Of a stretch of 20,467 nt of DNA, positions 1-8,225 are shown piece after piece (the first letter of the stretch is position 1; every line of letters begins with the position of its first letter). The notes below the pieces were generated by a model. It saw nothing but the letters and a program-made list of their open reading frames with translations. It was not told where the DNA came from and ran no database searches. A program made the position numbers and the translations under genes. The stretch spans positions 1-20,467 of the IMG/VR virus record IMGVR_UViG_3300046680_000151, one strand, 5' to 3'. The stretch is from a virus.

Positions 1-275
1 GGCCCGACGATCGGCGGGGTGTCCTGGTAGGTCTGTTTCATCTCGGTGCCGACGCGGACGTTGGCATCCCATAGCGAGCCGCCCGGCCTGGTGTCGGACG
101 GCACGGTGTTGAAACTGGTACCAAGAACCGACCGTTTGCCTGGGGTAGGCGTCATGTCAGGATAGGTAGAGCCACCTGGGTCCGCGTATGTCGTCGATGT
201 GTTGTCGGTCGATCCGCGGGGACCGCCTGGCGCCACCATCACCGAGGTGGCTGCGGGGTCAAGGCTATCGCCCAT
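1..275 (-). CDS. Hypothetical virion-operon protein, 3' part cut by window edge
   Basis: An open frame runs from an ATG at 275 to the left edge with no stop, giving 91 residues beginning MGDSLDPAATSVMVAPGG. Its start overlaps the stop of the lysozyme-containing ejection protein as TGATG, the same one-base coupling used elsewhere in this operon, which supports the start. The visible part is rich in Gly, Pro, Ser and Thr and shows no recognisable domain, signal peptide or membrane segment. From its place right after the ejection proteins it may be another internal virion protein or the start of a long one. That is inference from position only; the missing part to the left could change the picture. 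Confidence 0.6.
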   Translation of the reverse strand, partial: MGDSLDPAATSVMVAPGGPRGSTDNTSTTYADPGGSTYPDMTPTPGKRSVLGTSFNTVPSDTRPGGSLWDANVRVGTEMKQTYQDTPPIVG

Positions 276-2623
276 CACTGTTGCCCCTGTTGTAGAGCGC
301 GCGGCGATTTCATCACCATGATCTTGCCGTCAGCAAGGTGATAAAGCGTGCCGGGCCGAACCTCGTGTTCCTGCGCCCATTGGATGCGTCGTTGCGACCA
401 CTCAGGGCTGCTGTCGGTCCAGTGCGCGGTTAAGTCCGCAGGCACGGCTGGCACGAAGGGCTTTTGCTTTGCATCGGCAGTATCCATGGCGTCGCCATAG
501 TTCTTGCCGCGACTCATTTCCTTCTGAACGTCAGAGGAAAACCTCTGCTTTGCCTGATAGGCTTGCTGGAGGTAGCCGACTGCTGCGCTGCGTGTGTCCT
601 GGTCCATCCATTCGGTCGGCCCCATGCGCTCGATAAAATTAAGGTCTCGGTCGGACAGCGAACCCATCGCCATTCCTTGGCGCAGCGTCTTCACCAGGTT
701 GTTGATGCCGCCGCGCAGCAACTGCACGCCGCCAGTGTCGCTTAACGGCATGCCAAGCTGGCCTAGCGTTTCAGCGATGGTCTTGTCACTGCCTGGCACC
801 TTGGTGGTTTGCAACCATCCAGGCTGCCCGAAGCCATCCGAGATAGCGCGGAACCCTGCTAGTTGAGCCACAACATCACGGGAGTCGGCTTGCTCTTTCT
901 GGGCTGTTTTCAACCCTTCCAGGTTGGCAGTGTTGGTAACCTGCTCCTTGTTCGTCACGCGCTGTTGGTCCGCTTGGATGTTGGCAAGCCTTACTGCCTG
1001 CTCTCCCTCCTGCGTCTTCAGCGCGACGGCTGCCGCACGATCCGCTGCGGCTTTCTCATCCCCCTGCTTGCGCTGCATCTCAGCGTCATACAGTTGCCGC
1101 TGGGTATCCAGCGCGTTCTTCTGCGCGGCCTGCTGCAGCTCCAGTGACTTGGCCTGCGCGTCCTGCTGCAGCTTGTTCACCGCCTGGGTAGCGGTGTTGT
1201 AGTCGGACAGCGACTTGTTCGGATCGCCGCCGCGTCCGGCGCGTGCCAGCGAGAGCTGCTGGGCGGCCGCGGCCTGCGCTGCCCTGGCCTCGGCCAGACC
1301 GGGCGGCGTCACCGTGTAGTCGGCGGCGTTGATGGCGATCGGATGCTGCGCCTGGAACTGCTCGAACGTCAGCTCACCGGGGGCGGCTGGCGCGGCAGCA
1401 GAAGGCGCCGTTGCGTCGGGGGCGGTTGATGGTGCGGCAGGGGCGGCAGGGCTGCCAGGAGGCGCCCCAGGGCCGGCAAACCGCGTCCCTGAAGGCGATG
1501 GTGCGGCAGAAGCCGTGCCTGTGCCACCTCCAAGTTGCTGCTGAAGTTGCAACGCGGTAGCCGAACGACGCTGCATCTCAGCCATCGTATCTTTCGGTCG
1601 CAGATAATATTGCGAGACCGCGGCGGCCTTGGCGGCTGGCCCTTGTGCCTGGCCAATCTGCGCCGATGCTGACGCCTCGCTGCCCTTTAGTTCGCGCGTC
1701 ACGAAATCAAGTTGTTCGTCGAGAGGAGAGCCGTCAGGCGGATGGCCGTATGCGTCGGTATATGCTTGCAGGCGCGGTCCAGACCACTGGAAGAGACCAG
1801 CGGAGTTGCCTTTATCGCCGCGCCCGGTGGCTGGGTTGGCGACGCTCTCGTGCAGCGCGTTGGCTGCGAGGGCTGTGGCCGTGTCAGCATCGATGCCGCG
1901 CTTGATGAGGCCGTCACGCACTGCGGTGGCGTTGTTGAATGCTGCCGGTTCGATTGTTGCCCCAGATGGCGCCGTGGCTACACCACTGCCGCCTGGCTTG
2001 CCGGCCCCCGTCGCAGTCCCTGGCACGGCAGGGCCGGCAAGCAATGGATTGGGGATGGTTGCCCCGTACTGCATCTGCAGCAGCGGCATCGCCTCCTTGA
2101 GCCGCTCCAGCTGCAGCTTCTGCTGCTCGAGCTGCCAGTTCTGCTGCGCGCCGAGATAGGACGCCGCCTGTTGCTCGGACCCAGCCTCGCTGCGCTCCGC
2201 GCCCTGGAAGCCCTGCGCCAGGCCGCCAAACATCGGCTTGCCCGGATAGTAGCCCGAGCCCGCCATCAGGCTGGTGCCGAAGTCTCCGAGGGCGCGGATG
2301 CCGGCGCGTTCCCGCTGTGCCGGTGACAATGTGTCGGTGATCGAGCCGCCGGCGAGCGCCATGCCGATCCTGCCGAGCAGGCCCACGATACCGCCCTGCG
2401 CCGGCGTGGTGTCGGGCTTGATTTGCGGCAACGGCGCCTGGAGCAGCGCAAGTTGCTGCCTGATATAGTCCTGCGTCGGATCGGCTGCTGCCGCTGGCGC
2501 GGCGCTTGGTGGTGGCGCAGCAGCGGCGGCTGTAACTCCCCTAGCAGCCAGCGCCGCCTGGATATCCTGCGGCGAGGGGTAGTCCGGAGGCGCTGCCGTC
2601 TGGGTGTCGTCAGGTGCTGCCAT
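275..2623 (-). CDS. Ejection/internal virion protein with lysozyme-like domain (782 aa)
   Basis: Large virion protein expected to be injected with the DNA and to open peptidoglycan locally. The N-terminal ~225 residues are Ala/Pro/Gln-rich with a Gly-rich hydrophobic patch near 79-93. Residues ~228-365 resemble the phage tail lysozyme family: the ANALHES segment holds E259, the likely catalytic acid, followed by GNSAGLFQWSGPR. A Pro/Ala linker (~366-420) and a long charged, Gln/Ala/Lys-rich stretch likely to be coiled coil (~445-590) follow. The C-terminal ~190 residues contain GGINNLVKTLRQGMAMGSLS, a pattern seen in podovirus internal proteins. The start has an AGGA Shine-Dalgarno at 2632-2635, 8 nt upstream. 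It lies 2 nt after the preceding gene. The lysozyme call rests on motif recognition, without an alignment. Confidence 0.8.
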   Translation of the reverse strand: MAAPDDTQTAAPPDYPSPQDIQAALAARGVTAAAAAPPPSAAPAAAADPTQDYIRQQLALLQAPLPQIKPDTTPAQGGIVGLLGRIGMALAGGSITDTLSPAQRERAGIRALGDFGTSLMAGSGYYPGKPMFGGLAQGFQGAERSEAGSEQQAASYLGAQQNWQLEQQKLQLERLKEAMPLLQMQYGATIPNPLLAGPAVPGTATGAGKPGGSGVATAPSGATIEPAAFNNATAVRDGLIKRGIDADTATALAANALHESVANPATGRGDKGNSAGLFQWSGPRLQAYTDAYGHPPDGSPLDEQLDFVTRELKGSEASASAQIGQAQGPAAKAAAVSQYYLRPKDTMAEMQRRSATALQLQQQLGGGTGTASAAPSPSGTRFAGPGAPPGSPAAPAAPSTAPDATAPSAAAPAAPGELTFEQFQAQHPIAINAADYTVTPPGLAEARAAQAAAAQQLSLARAGRGGDPNKSLSDYNTATQAVNKLQQDAQAKSLELQQAAQKNALDTQRQLYDAEMQRKQGDEKAAADRAAAVALKTQEGEQAVRLANIQADQQRVTNKEQVTNTANLEGLKTAQKEQADSRDVVAQLAGFRAISDGFGQPGWLQTTKVPGSDKTIAETLGQLGMPLSDTGGVQLLRGGINNLVKTLRQGMAMGSLSDRDLNFIERMGPTEWMDQDTRSAAVGYLQQAYQAKQRFSSDVQKEMSRGKNYGDAMDTADAKQKPFVPAVPADLTAHWTDSSPEWSQRRIQWAQEHEVRPGTLYHLADGKIMVMKSPRALQQGQQ

Positions 2624-2625
2624 GG

Positions 2626-3006
2626 TTACAATCCTAACAAGCCGGATGTCCGACTGCCGCCCTGGAGATTGACCGGTCGTGCGCTGGCCGGGTTGCTGGC
2701 ATCCCGCAGCGCCTGCACGCGCTGCATCAGCATCTGCACCAGGGCGTTCATCGACGCCGGGTTGCCGCTGTAGGCACCCGAGGAAGCGCCTCCAGATGCC
2801 GCCGACGCGCCCGGTGGCAGGTTGGACACGGCTGGCTTTTGCGGCCCCTGCTGGGCGGTGGCGTCTCCCAGCGCCTTGGCGATCCCGGCATAGTCCACAC
2901 CGCCGCTGCTGCCGGAGGTGTTCCAGGCGCTTGCTGGCAGTGCGCCGCTACCCCATGACGACGTGTCGGCGCCAAGTCCGCCCGAGGCCAGATCGTCCCA
3001 TGCCAT
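2626..3006 (-). CDS. Hypothetical Ser/Gly/Ala-rich phage protein (126 aa)
   Basis: No family recognised. The protein begins MAWDDLASGGLGADTSS and is low-complexity (Gly, Ser, Ala, Pro) through about residue 85. A more ordered helical segment follows at roughly 86-110 (MNALVQMLMQRVQALRDA), which could oligomerise or bind a neighbour. It starts 2 nt after the stop of the Gln/Ala-rich virion protein and ends 2 nt before the lysozyme-containing ejection protein, so it is certainly part of the same operon. Its place suggests a minor virion or ejection component or an assembly partner of the flanking large proteins; this is inferred from context. Confidence 0.7.
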   Translation of the reverse strand: MAWDDLASGGLGADTSSWGSGALPASAWNTSGSSGGVDYAGIAKALGDATAQQGPQKPAVSNLPPGASAASGGASSGAYSGNPASMNALVQMLMQRVQALRDASNPASARPVNLQGGSRTSGLLGL

Positions 3007-3008
3007 CG

Positions 3009-4151
3009 CTATATCCCCGCTGCCGCGCCGCCGATGGACGCGACCTTGCTGATCAAGCCGAGATACGACCCGATCTGATCGACTGTGGACGGCGTCGTGG
3101 TGCCCGTTACGTTGCCGGTCGTCTGCCCGGTGCCCGTGGTCTGCCCCGTGGTGCCGTAAGGCACGCCGCTGACGGCGGACAGCAGCAGATCGAGGTTCTG
3201 GATCGGCTGCTGCTGCCCCGCGTAATAGTTGCCCATCTGCGCGTTGATCCCGGCCTGTTGCTGGCTCTGCTGCAGGCCGCCGATGCCGAGCAGGTTCTGC
3301 AGATACTGCTGCGGCAGTCCCGAGCCGGTGGAGAGCGCGTTGCTGAGATCCGTTTGCCCGTAGCCGGCCATGGCGCTGCCCGCGTTGCCATACATCGACG
3401 CCAGATTGCCGGCCGCAGTGGCGCCTAGCTGCTGCCGGGTATTGGCTAGGTTGCCCGCCTGGGTCAGCGCCTGGCCGTAGCCGGTGTTCAGCATGTTGCC
3501 GAGGACATTTTGCTCGTTAAGCGCGCCCTGTGCCTGCGCCATGCCCTCCATGACGCCCTGCCGCGAGCCGCCGAATGCACCGGCCTGATTTGCGTTGGCG
3601 CCGACCGTTTGCAGGTTCTGTTGCAGCGCCTGGCGCCCGAGCGCCATGGTCGGGTCGATCACCGCTTGTTGGTATGGCGACATCATCGACTGCGCATCCT
3701 GCGCGACAGACGCGGCGCTGGCCGGTGCCTGCCCTGCCCATGGCCCAAGCAGCCCCTGCGCCTGTGCCAGCCCCTGGTTTATGTCCAGTCGCTGCTGCGG
3801 CTGTCCCAGGCCGGCGAGGGTGTTGTAGATGTTGGAGGTGCTGCCGCCGATCTGCTGCGCCATCCCGACCGCGTCGTTGCCGGTGCCGTAGTTCCAACCG
3901 GCCTGCGTGCCAGGCGATACGTCGGCCACCTGCTGGCCGGGATAGGGATTGAACAGGTTGGGGTCTTGCGACAGCGTTTGCGCGGTGCCGACCGCCTGCT
4001 GCGCGGCGTTGGTCAGCCACGGCGGCAGTTGCGTCGATGAGGTGCCGGACGTGTTGCTGGTGCCGGATTGCTGGGTCTGCTGGCTCCCACTCTTGCTCTT
4101 GTAGACGCCACCGAATGCCAGGTGGTCGATCTGTCCGCCCTCGGTCCACAT
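3009..4151 (-). CDS. Gln/Ala/Gly-rich internal virion protein (380 aa)
   Basis: Likely ejection or internal virion protein, by position and composition. The sequence has a Ser/Thr/Gln-rich N-terminus, then a PPWLTNAAQQAV segment and PYPGQQVADVSP, a pattern common in podovirus internal proteins. Long Gln/Ala/Gly-rich helical stretches follow, and the C-terminus is mildly hydrophobic and Gly/Ala-rich (about the last 20 residues), which might touch membrane. Start choice: two Met codons lie two residues apart. The AGGAG at 4158-4162 is directly against the upstream ATG (4157) but 6 nt from the ATG at 4151, so the latter (MWTEGGQID) is preferred. It has no enzymatic motif. Confidence is high that the gene is real and moderate for the role. 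Confidence 0.75.
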   Translation of the reverse strand: MWTEGGQIDHLAFGGVYKSKSGSQQTQQSGTSNTSGTSSTQLPPWLTNAAQQAVGTAQTLSQDPNLFNPYPGQQVADVSPGTQAGWNYGTGNDAVGMAQQIGGSTSNIYNTLAGLGQPQQRLDINQGLAQAQGLLGPWAGQAPASAASVAQDAQSMMSPYQQAVIDPTMALGRQALQQNLQTVGANANQAGAFGGSRQGVMEGMAQAQGALNEQNVLGNMLNTGYGQALTQAGNLANTRQQLGATAAGNLASMYGNAGSAMAGYGQTDLSNALSTGSGLPQQYLQNLLGIGGLQQSQQQAGINAQMGNYYAGQQQPIQNLDLLLSAVSGVPYGTTGQTTGTGQTTGNVTGTTTPSTVDQIGSYLGLISKVASIGGAAAGI

Positions 4152-4160
4152 GGCCATCTC

Positions 4161-4640
4161 CTAGCGTTTCATGACGGCGCGGCGGAACAGCGCGGCCAGC
4201 GGCGACATCACCGCGACACGCCCGCCGGGAACGGCACGAGCCGCAGCCCGAGCAGCAGCGGGAACACCGGCCGGGCTGGCGACGCTCTCATGTGCCACGG
4301 CACCCGACGGCGTGCGCCCCTGCACCACGCGCGGCGCGCCTGATGCGATGGCCTGCCGCTTGCTCTCGGGATAGCCGAGCTGCCGCGCCATGCCGGCGTC
4401 TGTCACCGTCTTGGCCTTGGCGAACTGCTTGGCCTGCGCCGGCGACTTGGTCACCAGCGTGCCCTCGGGCCGTGTGGCCTTTACCAGTCCTGCCGGCAGC
4501 GTGCGCGGCACCTTGGTGCCCTTGGCCATGAAGGCCGAGGACTTGGGGCTGCGCGGATCAGCCACCGCGCCGATCTGGGCAGCCACATCAGCCACCGGTT
4601 CCGGCAGTGTGCCGAGCAGTCCCTGCTGCTTACGAGCCAT
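4161..4640 (-). CDS. Hypothetical basic phage protein (159 aa)
   Basis: Not recognised as a named family. The protein is basic and Ala/Lys/Arg/Pro-rich, starting MARKQQGLLGTLPEPVADVA and ending RRAVMKR. The middle contains many Lys and short helices; the C-terminal third (about 120-152) is Ala/Val/Gly-rich. Its start lies inside the end of the GNAT-like gene (11-nt overlap), indicating translational coupling. It precedes the Gln/Ala-rich internal virion protein, and its stop lies inside that gene's Shine-Dalgarno region. A DNA-contacting internal virion component would suit the charge and the neighbours, but nothing in the sequence proves it. Confidence 0.65.
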   Translation of the reverse strand: MARKQQGLLGTLPEPVADVAAQIGAVADPRSPKSSAFMAKGTKVPRTLPAGLVKATRPEGTLVTKSPAQAKQFAKAKTVTDAGMARQLGYPESKRQAIASGAPRVVQGRTPSGAVAHESVASPAGVPAAARAAARAVPGGRVAVMSPLAALFRRAVMKR

Positions 4641-5010
4641 CGGGGATCACCAGCGGCTTGTAGAACGTCGGGAAATGCGGTCTCCACCCAGAGGCATAGG
4701 CCACCCTGCCCCAACCCTTGCGGCCCATCGCGGTGGCAGCGATGCAGCCCTGCTCCCGTGCCCAGGCGTCGATGGTAGGTTCAAGCGCGAGGCAGTCGTG
4801 GAGACTTCCAAAGATCAGCCAGTAATAGACCGACTTACCAAGCGGGAATGATTGTACCTCGGTGATGATGCAGCCGTCGCCCTGCTCCCATAACTGGGCT
4901 GTACCATCGCGTAGCATCTGCACCACGTCGTCCATTCGGTGCGTGGCGTGGCCACCGCAATCCAGCGCCTTCTGCAGCCGGTGCGCTTTTTCTGCGCCAG
5001 TAAGGCTCAT
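4630..5010 (-). CDS. GNAT-like (acyltransferase-fold) phage protein (126 aa)
   Basis: The order of elements resembles small N-acyltransferase-fold proteins found near podovirus structural genes: an N-terminal helix, then DGTAQLWEQGDGCIITEVQS (two strands), YYWLIFGSL (strand), a helix containing EPTIDAWAREQGC, and the segment AATAMGRKGWGRVAYASGWR, in which G-R-x-G-W and a late GWR recall the acceptor/CoA-loop region. The canonical R/Q-x-x-G-x-G/A loop is not clear, so activity is uncertain. In such phages these proteins may be structural rather than catalytic. The start overlaps the preceding stop as ATGA (5007-5010), and the stop overlaps the next start by 11 nt. The fold call is moderate and the substrate is unknown. 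Confidence 0.55.
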   Translation of the reverse strand: MSLTGAEKAHRLQKALDCGGHATHRMDDVVQMLRDGTAQLWEQGDGCIITEVQSFPLGKSVYYWLIFGSLHDCLALEPTIDAWAREQGCIAATAMGRKGWGRVAYASGWRPHFPTFYKPLVIPDGS

Positions 5011-5228
5011 CGCGGCACCGCTTCGATGTGAAGCGCCCCCGCATCATCGACGCTCAGCTTCCATGTAGTCCCATCAGGGGAACTCAACCCAATCATCGGG
5101 AACACTGAGGCGCCGTTGGCATCAGCCTTGCGATTGAGCGCATCAGCGACTTGCGCCATGCGCTGGTTGAGGTCGCCCGATAACGGGGCAACGAACGGCG
5201 CAGGGGGTTGCCGGCGGATCGCGACCAT
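5007..5228 (-). CDS. Small conserved-looking phage protein (73 aa)
   Basis: Short protein with a helical middle (DLNQRMAQVADALNRKADA) and a C-terminal beta region (PDGTTWKLSVDDAGALHIEA). A helix followed by a dGt-W-x-l-x-V-d-d-a-G pattern is familiar from small proteins beside tail or internal virion genes in podoviruses, but I cannot name a family or function. It starts immediately after the stop of the nozzle candidate (TAG directly followed by ATG) and overlaps the GNAT-like gene by ATGA, so all three are likely translated together. A small virion or chaperone-like role is possible. Confidence 0.65.
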   Translation of the reverse strand: MVAIRRQPPAPFVAPLSGDLNQRMAQVADALNRKADANGASVFPMIGLSSPDGTTWKLSVDDAGALHIEAVPR

Positions 5229-6794
5229 CTACCGCCTCCCCGCCTTGACCAGATCGATCCGCGTGCGCCCGACCGAGAACGGGGCATCTGCCGTCGCCTC
5301 CAGCCGCATCCGAATGCTGCGTCCCGACACCCGCGTGTCCATCAGCCCGCCATGCAGTTGTGTATACAGCGCTGTATCGGTCTCAGCGCTGTCCCAGGGT
5401 TGCTCACGGGCTAAGAAGCGGAACCCGAAGTTGTTCACCAGCACAGGATCGGTCGTGCTGTCGAACACCAGTTGCTTGACCGCGAACCTGATATCCCCCT
5501 CGCCCTGGTTGATGGAACCGCTCTCGGCGTAGACCTCGCCGGCACTGGCGCGCGGTGCGCCGTTGTCGGTCCAGCCGGTTTCGTGCTGATAGAGCGCGCC
5601 GCCGGTGCCGCCTGGGCCGATGCCACCCAGGATCGGATAATCCAGCGTGCCGATGCGGTCCCCTGCCGTACGGGCTCGGGTGCCCAGTAGCCAGTAGCCG
5701 GGCGCTGACGTGTAGTTCCACGCGATGTAGCGGTTGCACTCACCGCTCGATGAGTTCTCGTCCGGGAAGTCCCACCAGACTTCCGCGAACTGCGGATTAG
5801 CAGAGCCAAACAGGCGCCCGATGCTGCCAGGGTTCAGCACAGCAAAGAAGTAGTTCTTAACGTCGCACGGCAACGGCTGCACGTTGCCATTATACGCCCA
5901 GAAGTTCTGCAGGCTCATCCACGCCACGAAGCTGCCTCCGCTAATGACTGCGCGCGGGGAGATCGGCCCACAGCCGGCCGCAATCTGGGTGATGCCGTAG
6001 GCGTATGGCGGCCCCACGTACGTCATCAGATGCACGTCGTTGGTGGTAAACAGCAGGATACCGCTGCCGATTTTGCACGCGGTCAGCGCATGGGCGTTGG
6101 TGACGAGCTGCTTTTCGCCGGCCAGGTTAGTGACATCGGCCGCCCAGACCGTCATATCCTCCTGATCGCTCCAGGCGATCTTACGGGGGTCGCCGCCAGC
6201 CCCGTAGAGCACCACCTGACGCTGATCGGTGACGATAACGCCGCGGTTCCCGGTGGGCGCGTTCAGCACCTGCGTCGCATGCACCGTGGGTGTGTTCGGA
6301 TCCCAGGAATACAGGTGGCCATCCTGCGTCGGGACCACGACCAGCAGTTCACCGAATGTGTCCATCGACCACCAGTCACTGATGTAGCTGAGGATGCCGG
6401 GGGGGCCGATGGGGGAGCCCGTGGGGCTACTGATGCCATACAGGCCATCACCATAGAACCCGAGGCCGTAGCCGCTGCGGTAGCCCGGCGGCAGGATCGG
6501 CGGCGCCCCTGTGGGCGTGATGTCGTACTGCGTGTGGGTGTCGAAGCAATAGGCCCACAGCGTGGTGTCGGTGCCGTAGGCCGCCCAGCGCTGATAGCTG
6601 TTGTCGTGCCAGGTGAGGACATCGCGCGGGGTATCGGAAACGCCGGAGCCCGTCAGCACGACATTGCCGCCGACTGGCACCATGACGCCGCCGCGCCACC
6701 TGATGTTGTTGCTATCGAACCACCGACCGCTTGTGGCTTCGGCGGTAGACTGCCTCACGATGCCGGGGGGCGGTGATTGGGTGAGCCTAGCCAA
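5229..6794 (-). CDS. Beta-propeller-like tail nozzle/DNA-stabilisation candidate (521 aa)
   Basis: Probable tail nozzle or stabilisation protein that closes the short tail and contacts the fibres. The N-terminus has the recognisable pattern LTQSPPPGIVRQSTAEATSG followed by RWFDSNNIRWRGG and PVGG. After this come repeated blade-like strands with Trp/Tyr/Gly patterns (YSWDPNTPT, IAWSDQEDMTVWAA, FWAYNGNVQPL), typical of beta-propeller phage structural proteins. Start choice: the longest frame begins with a GTG at 6818, but a TTG at 6794 (MARLTQSPPP) has a GGAG 7 nt upstream and overlaps the preceding stop by only 8 nt, so I prefer it. It ends directly against the next ATG. P22 gp10-like function is an analogy, not shown by alignment. 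Confidence 0.65.
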   Translation of the reverse strand: MARLTQSPPPGIVRQSTAEATSGRWFDSNNIRWRGGVMVPVGGNVVLTGSGVSDTPRDVLTWHDNSYQRWAAYGTDTTLWAYCFDTHTQYDITPTGAPPILPPGYRSGYGLGFYGDGLYGISSPTGSPIGPPGILSYISDWWSMDTFGELLVVVPTQDGHLYSWDPNTPTVHATQVLNAPTGNRGVIVTDQRQVVLYGAGGDPRKIAWSDQEDMTVWAADVTNLAGEKQLVTNAHALTACKIGSGILLFTTNDVHLMTYVGPPYAYGITQIAAGCGPISPRAVISGGSFVAWMSLQNFWAYNGNVQPLPCDVKNYFFAVLNPGSIGRLFGSANPQFAEVWWDFPDENSSSGECNRYIAWNYTSAPGYWLLGTRARTAGDRIGTLDYPILGGIGPGGTGGALYQHETGWTDNGAPRASAGEVYAESGSINQGEGDIRFAVKQLVFDSTTDPVLVNNFGFRFLAREQPWDSAETDTALYTQLHGGLMDTRVSGRSIRMRLEATADAPFSVGRTRIDLVKAGRR

Positions 6795-7896
6795 GCTGCA
6801 GCTCCAGGGCAGCGACACGCTCGGTCAGTTGCTGGATGGCGCCGCACAGCGCAGCGCAGAGCGTGTTGTGGTCCATCTGCCACATCGTCGTGGCACGCGC
6901 GTGCCCGCTGCTGGTCTCGGAGCCGGGCATAACGCTGGCGGGAAACACCTCGTGCTGGCGCTGCGCCACGAACCCGACCGGCACCAGCGGCGCATCGTGA
7001 GCAACCGTTGCGGTTTCCAGGTCCGGGGTCTGCCCCAACGACTTCCAACGGAACTCGAACAGCGGCGTTGCCATGACTGCGGCGAGGCAGTCGAACGTGG
7101 ATGGCGCGATGTCGCCCTTGAGCCGCTCATCCGACTGCGCCTGCAGGGCGAACTCAATCGCGTTGTCGACCCGCGCGTAAAGATTGGTGCTGTTCCAGCG
7201 GAAGTTAAAACCGTTGGGGCCGATGTTGTTGTAACGAACGCCTGTGGACTGACAACTGAAACCCTGGCTGACGGCAAGATTGCCGCTACCATCGAGGCCC
7301 ATAAGTTGGCCGCTGGGCGAGTTCCATCCCGTGCTGCCATTTGACTCGCTAAAGGCGATGCTCCAGCCGCTCTGCCATTGCAGAATGCGGCTAGGGGCCG
7401 AGCGATAGAGCACGAAGTCACCGGCCGCGATCGACAGGGCGGTGCCAACGGCCAGGCTGGCACCGATGGACATTGCCTGCTGGACGGTGACGTTGCCCGA
7501 GGCGCGGTTGATGCTGAGCGGCGAGCCAAGATAGGTGCCAACGTCATCATAGCGATTGACCGAGAAGTTAGAGCCGGCACTGCCACCGGTTTCTAAGGTC
7601 GCGTCTCCCAGCAGCACCTCCCAGCGCGGTATCCCCACCCTGGCGCCTTCGAGTTGGCTGCTGTTTGCGCCGGCCGGCTTGTTCAGCGTCAGGATCGCAT
7701 AACCGGACGGTGGCGACAGTACCAGGCTGCCGCTGATTGTCCCGCCGCCGGCGAGCGGTAGATAGCCGGACGTGATGCCGTGTATCGTGCTATCGGCTAA
7801 CACCCAGTTGGCGTTCAGCTTGTTGCCCCAGGTGTCTTGCGAGGCGCCAATTGCGGGCAAGGTAAATGAGTAATTAGGCGTGGTGGTATCGCTCAT
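6787..7896 (-). CDS. Tail fibre with C-terminal S74 intramolecular chaperone domain (369 aa)
   Basis: Receptor-binding fibre that trimerises with help of a self-cleaving C-terminal chaperone. Residues 1-40 form an attachment-type module (NYSFTLPAIGASQDTWGNKL then NANWVLADSTIHG). Residues ~45-250 are beta-rich Gly/Ser/Asn repeats of a fibre shaft. Residues ~255-369 match the endosialidase chaperone (peptidase S74) pattern: S255-D256 in QSDERLKGDI, then FEFRWK, VGFVAQRQHEVFP, and a terminal helix AIQQLTERVAALE. In this family the Ser of the SD pair marks the autocleavage point. It starts 3 nt after the preceding gene. It is a paralogue of the fibre at 8226-9536 in its C-terminal domain, while the shafts differ. 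Confidence 0.88.
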   Translation of the reverse strand: MSDTTTPNYSFTLPAIGASQDTWGNKLNANWVLADSTIHGITSGYLPLAGGGTISGSLVLSPPSGYAILTLNKPAGANSSQLEGARVGIPRWEVLLGDATLETGGSAGSNFSVNRYDDVGTYLGSPLSINRASGNVTVQQAMSIGASLAVGTALSIAAGDFVLYRSAPSRILQWQSGWSIAFSESNGSTGWNSPSGQLMGLDGSGNLAVSQGFSCQSTGVRYNNIGPNGFNFRWNSTNLYARVDNAIEFALQAQSDERLKGDIAPSTFDCLAAVMATPLFEFRWKSLGQTPDLETATVAHDAPLVPVGFVAQRQHEVFPASVMPGSETSSGHARATTMWQMDHNTLCAALCGAIQQLTERVAALELQLG

Positions 7897-7899
7897 GGC

Positions 7900-8223
7900 C
7901 TATTTAATCCCAGCCGGTGGCTTGCCGGGCCACGGGATCGGCGGCGTCAGCGCCGTCTCTGCGCCATCGTCAGCGGTGGAGATGCGCCAGGTGCCCCCGG
8001 CGTCGTATGGCATCAGGATGATCCACCCGAGTGGGCCGAGGCCGCGCCGTCTGCCCTGCCAGCCAACCTGGCGGATGTAATCCTGGCGGTTGCCTTCCGA
8101 CAGCACCCCCTTCGCACGCACTGGCTGCTTGGCATCGAGCGCGTAGAGCGGCTGGCCGCTGCACAGCACCCATTGCGGGTTGGGCTGCGTGCCGTTGAAC
8201 ATCGAACCGGCATTGGTCGCCAT
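7900..8223 (-). CDS. Hypothetical protein between two S74 fibres (107 aa)
   Basis: No family recognised. The sequence starts MATNAGSMFNGTQPNPQWVL, has a basic centre (DYIRQVGWQGRRRGLGPLGW) and a Pro-rich end (TPPIPWPGKPPAGIK). Several Trp residues and short strands suggest a compact beta domain. It starts 2 nt after the stop of one S74 fibre and ends 3 nt before the start of the other. That location between two fibre paralogues suggests a fibre accessory such as a linker, decoration or assembly factor; no motif shows which. Confidence 0.65.
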   Translation of the reverse strand: MATNAGSMFNGTQPNPQWVLCSGQPLYALDAKQPVRAKGVLSEGNRQDYIRQVGWQGRRRGLGPLGWIILMPYDAGGTWRISTADDGAETALTPPIPWPGKPPAGIK

Positions 8224-8225
8224 GG

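Noticed and set aside
6116-6155. Resemblance of spacer 2 to the nozzle gene (TVWAADVTNL against ETWADTNL)
   Set aside because: The DNA match needs two 3-nt gaps and several substitutions, far weaker than the spacer 1 match, so I do not call it a protospacer.
6030-6776. Long plus-strand frames opposite the nozzle, ejection and lysozyme genes (also 1629-2159, 2679-3428)
   Set aside because: They are typical open shadow frames of GC-rich coding DNA, with no Shine-Dalgarno or domain, opposite genes with clear protein signatures.
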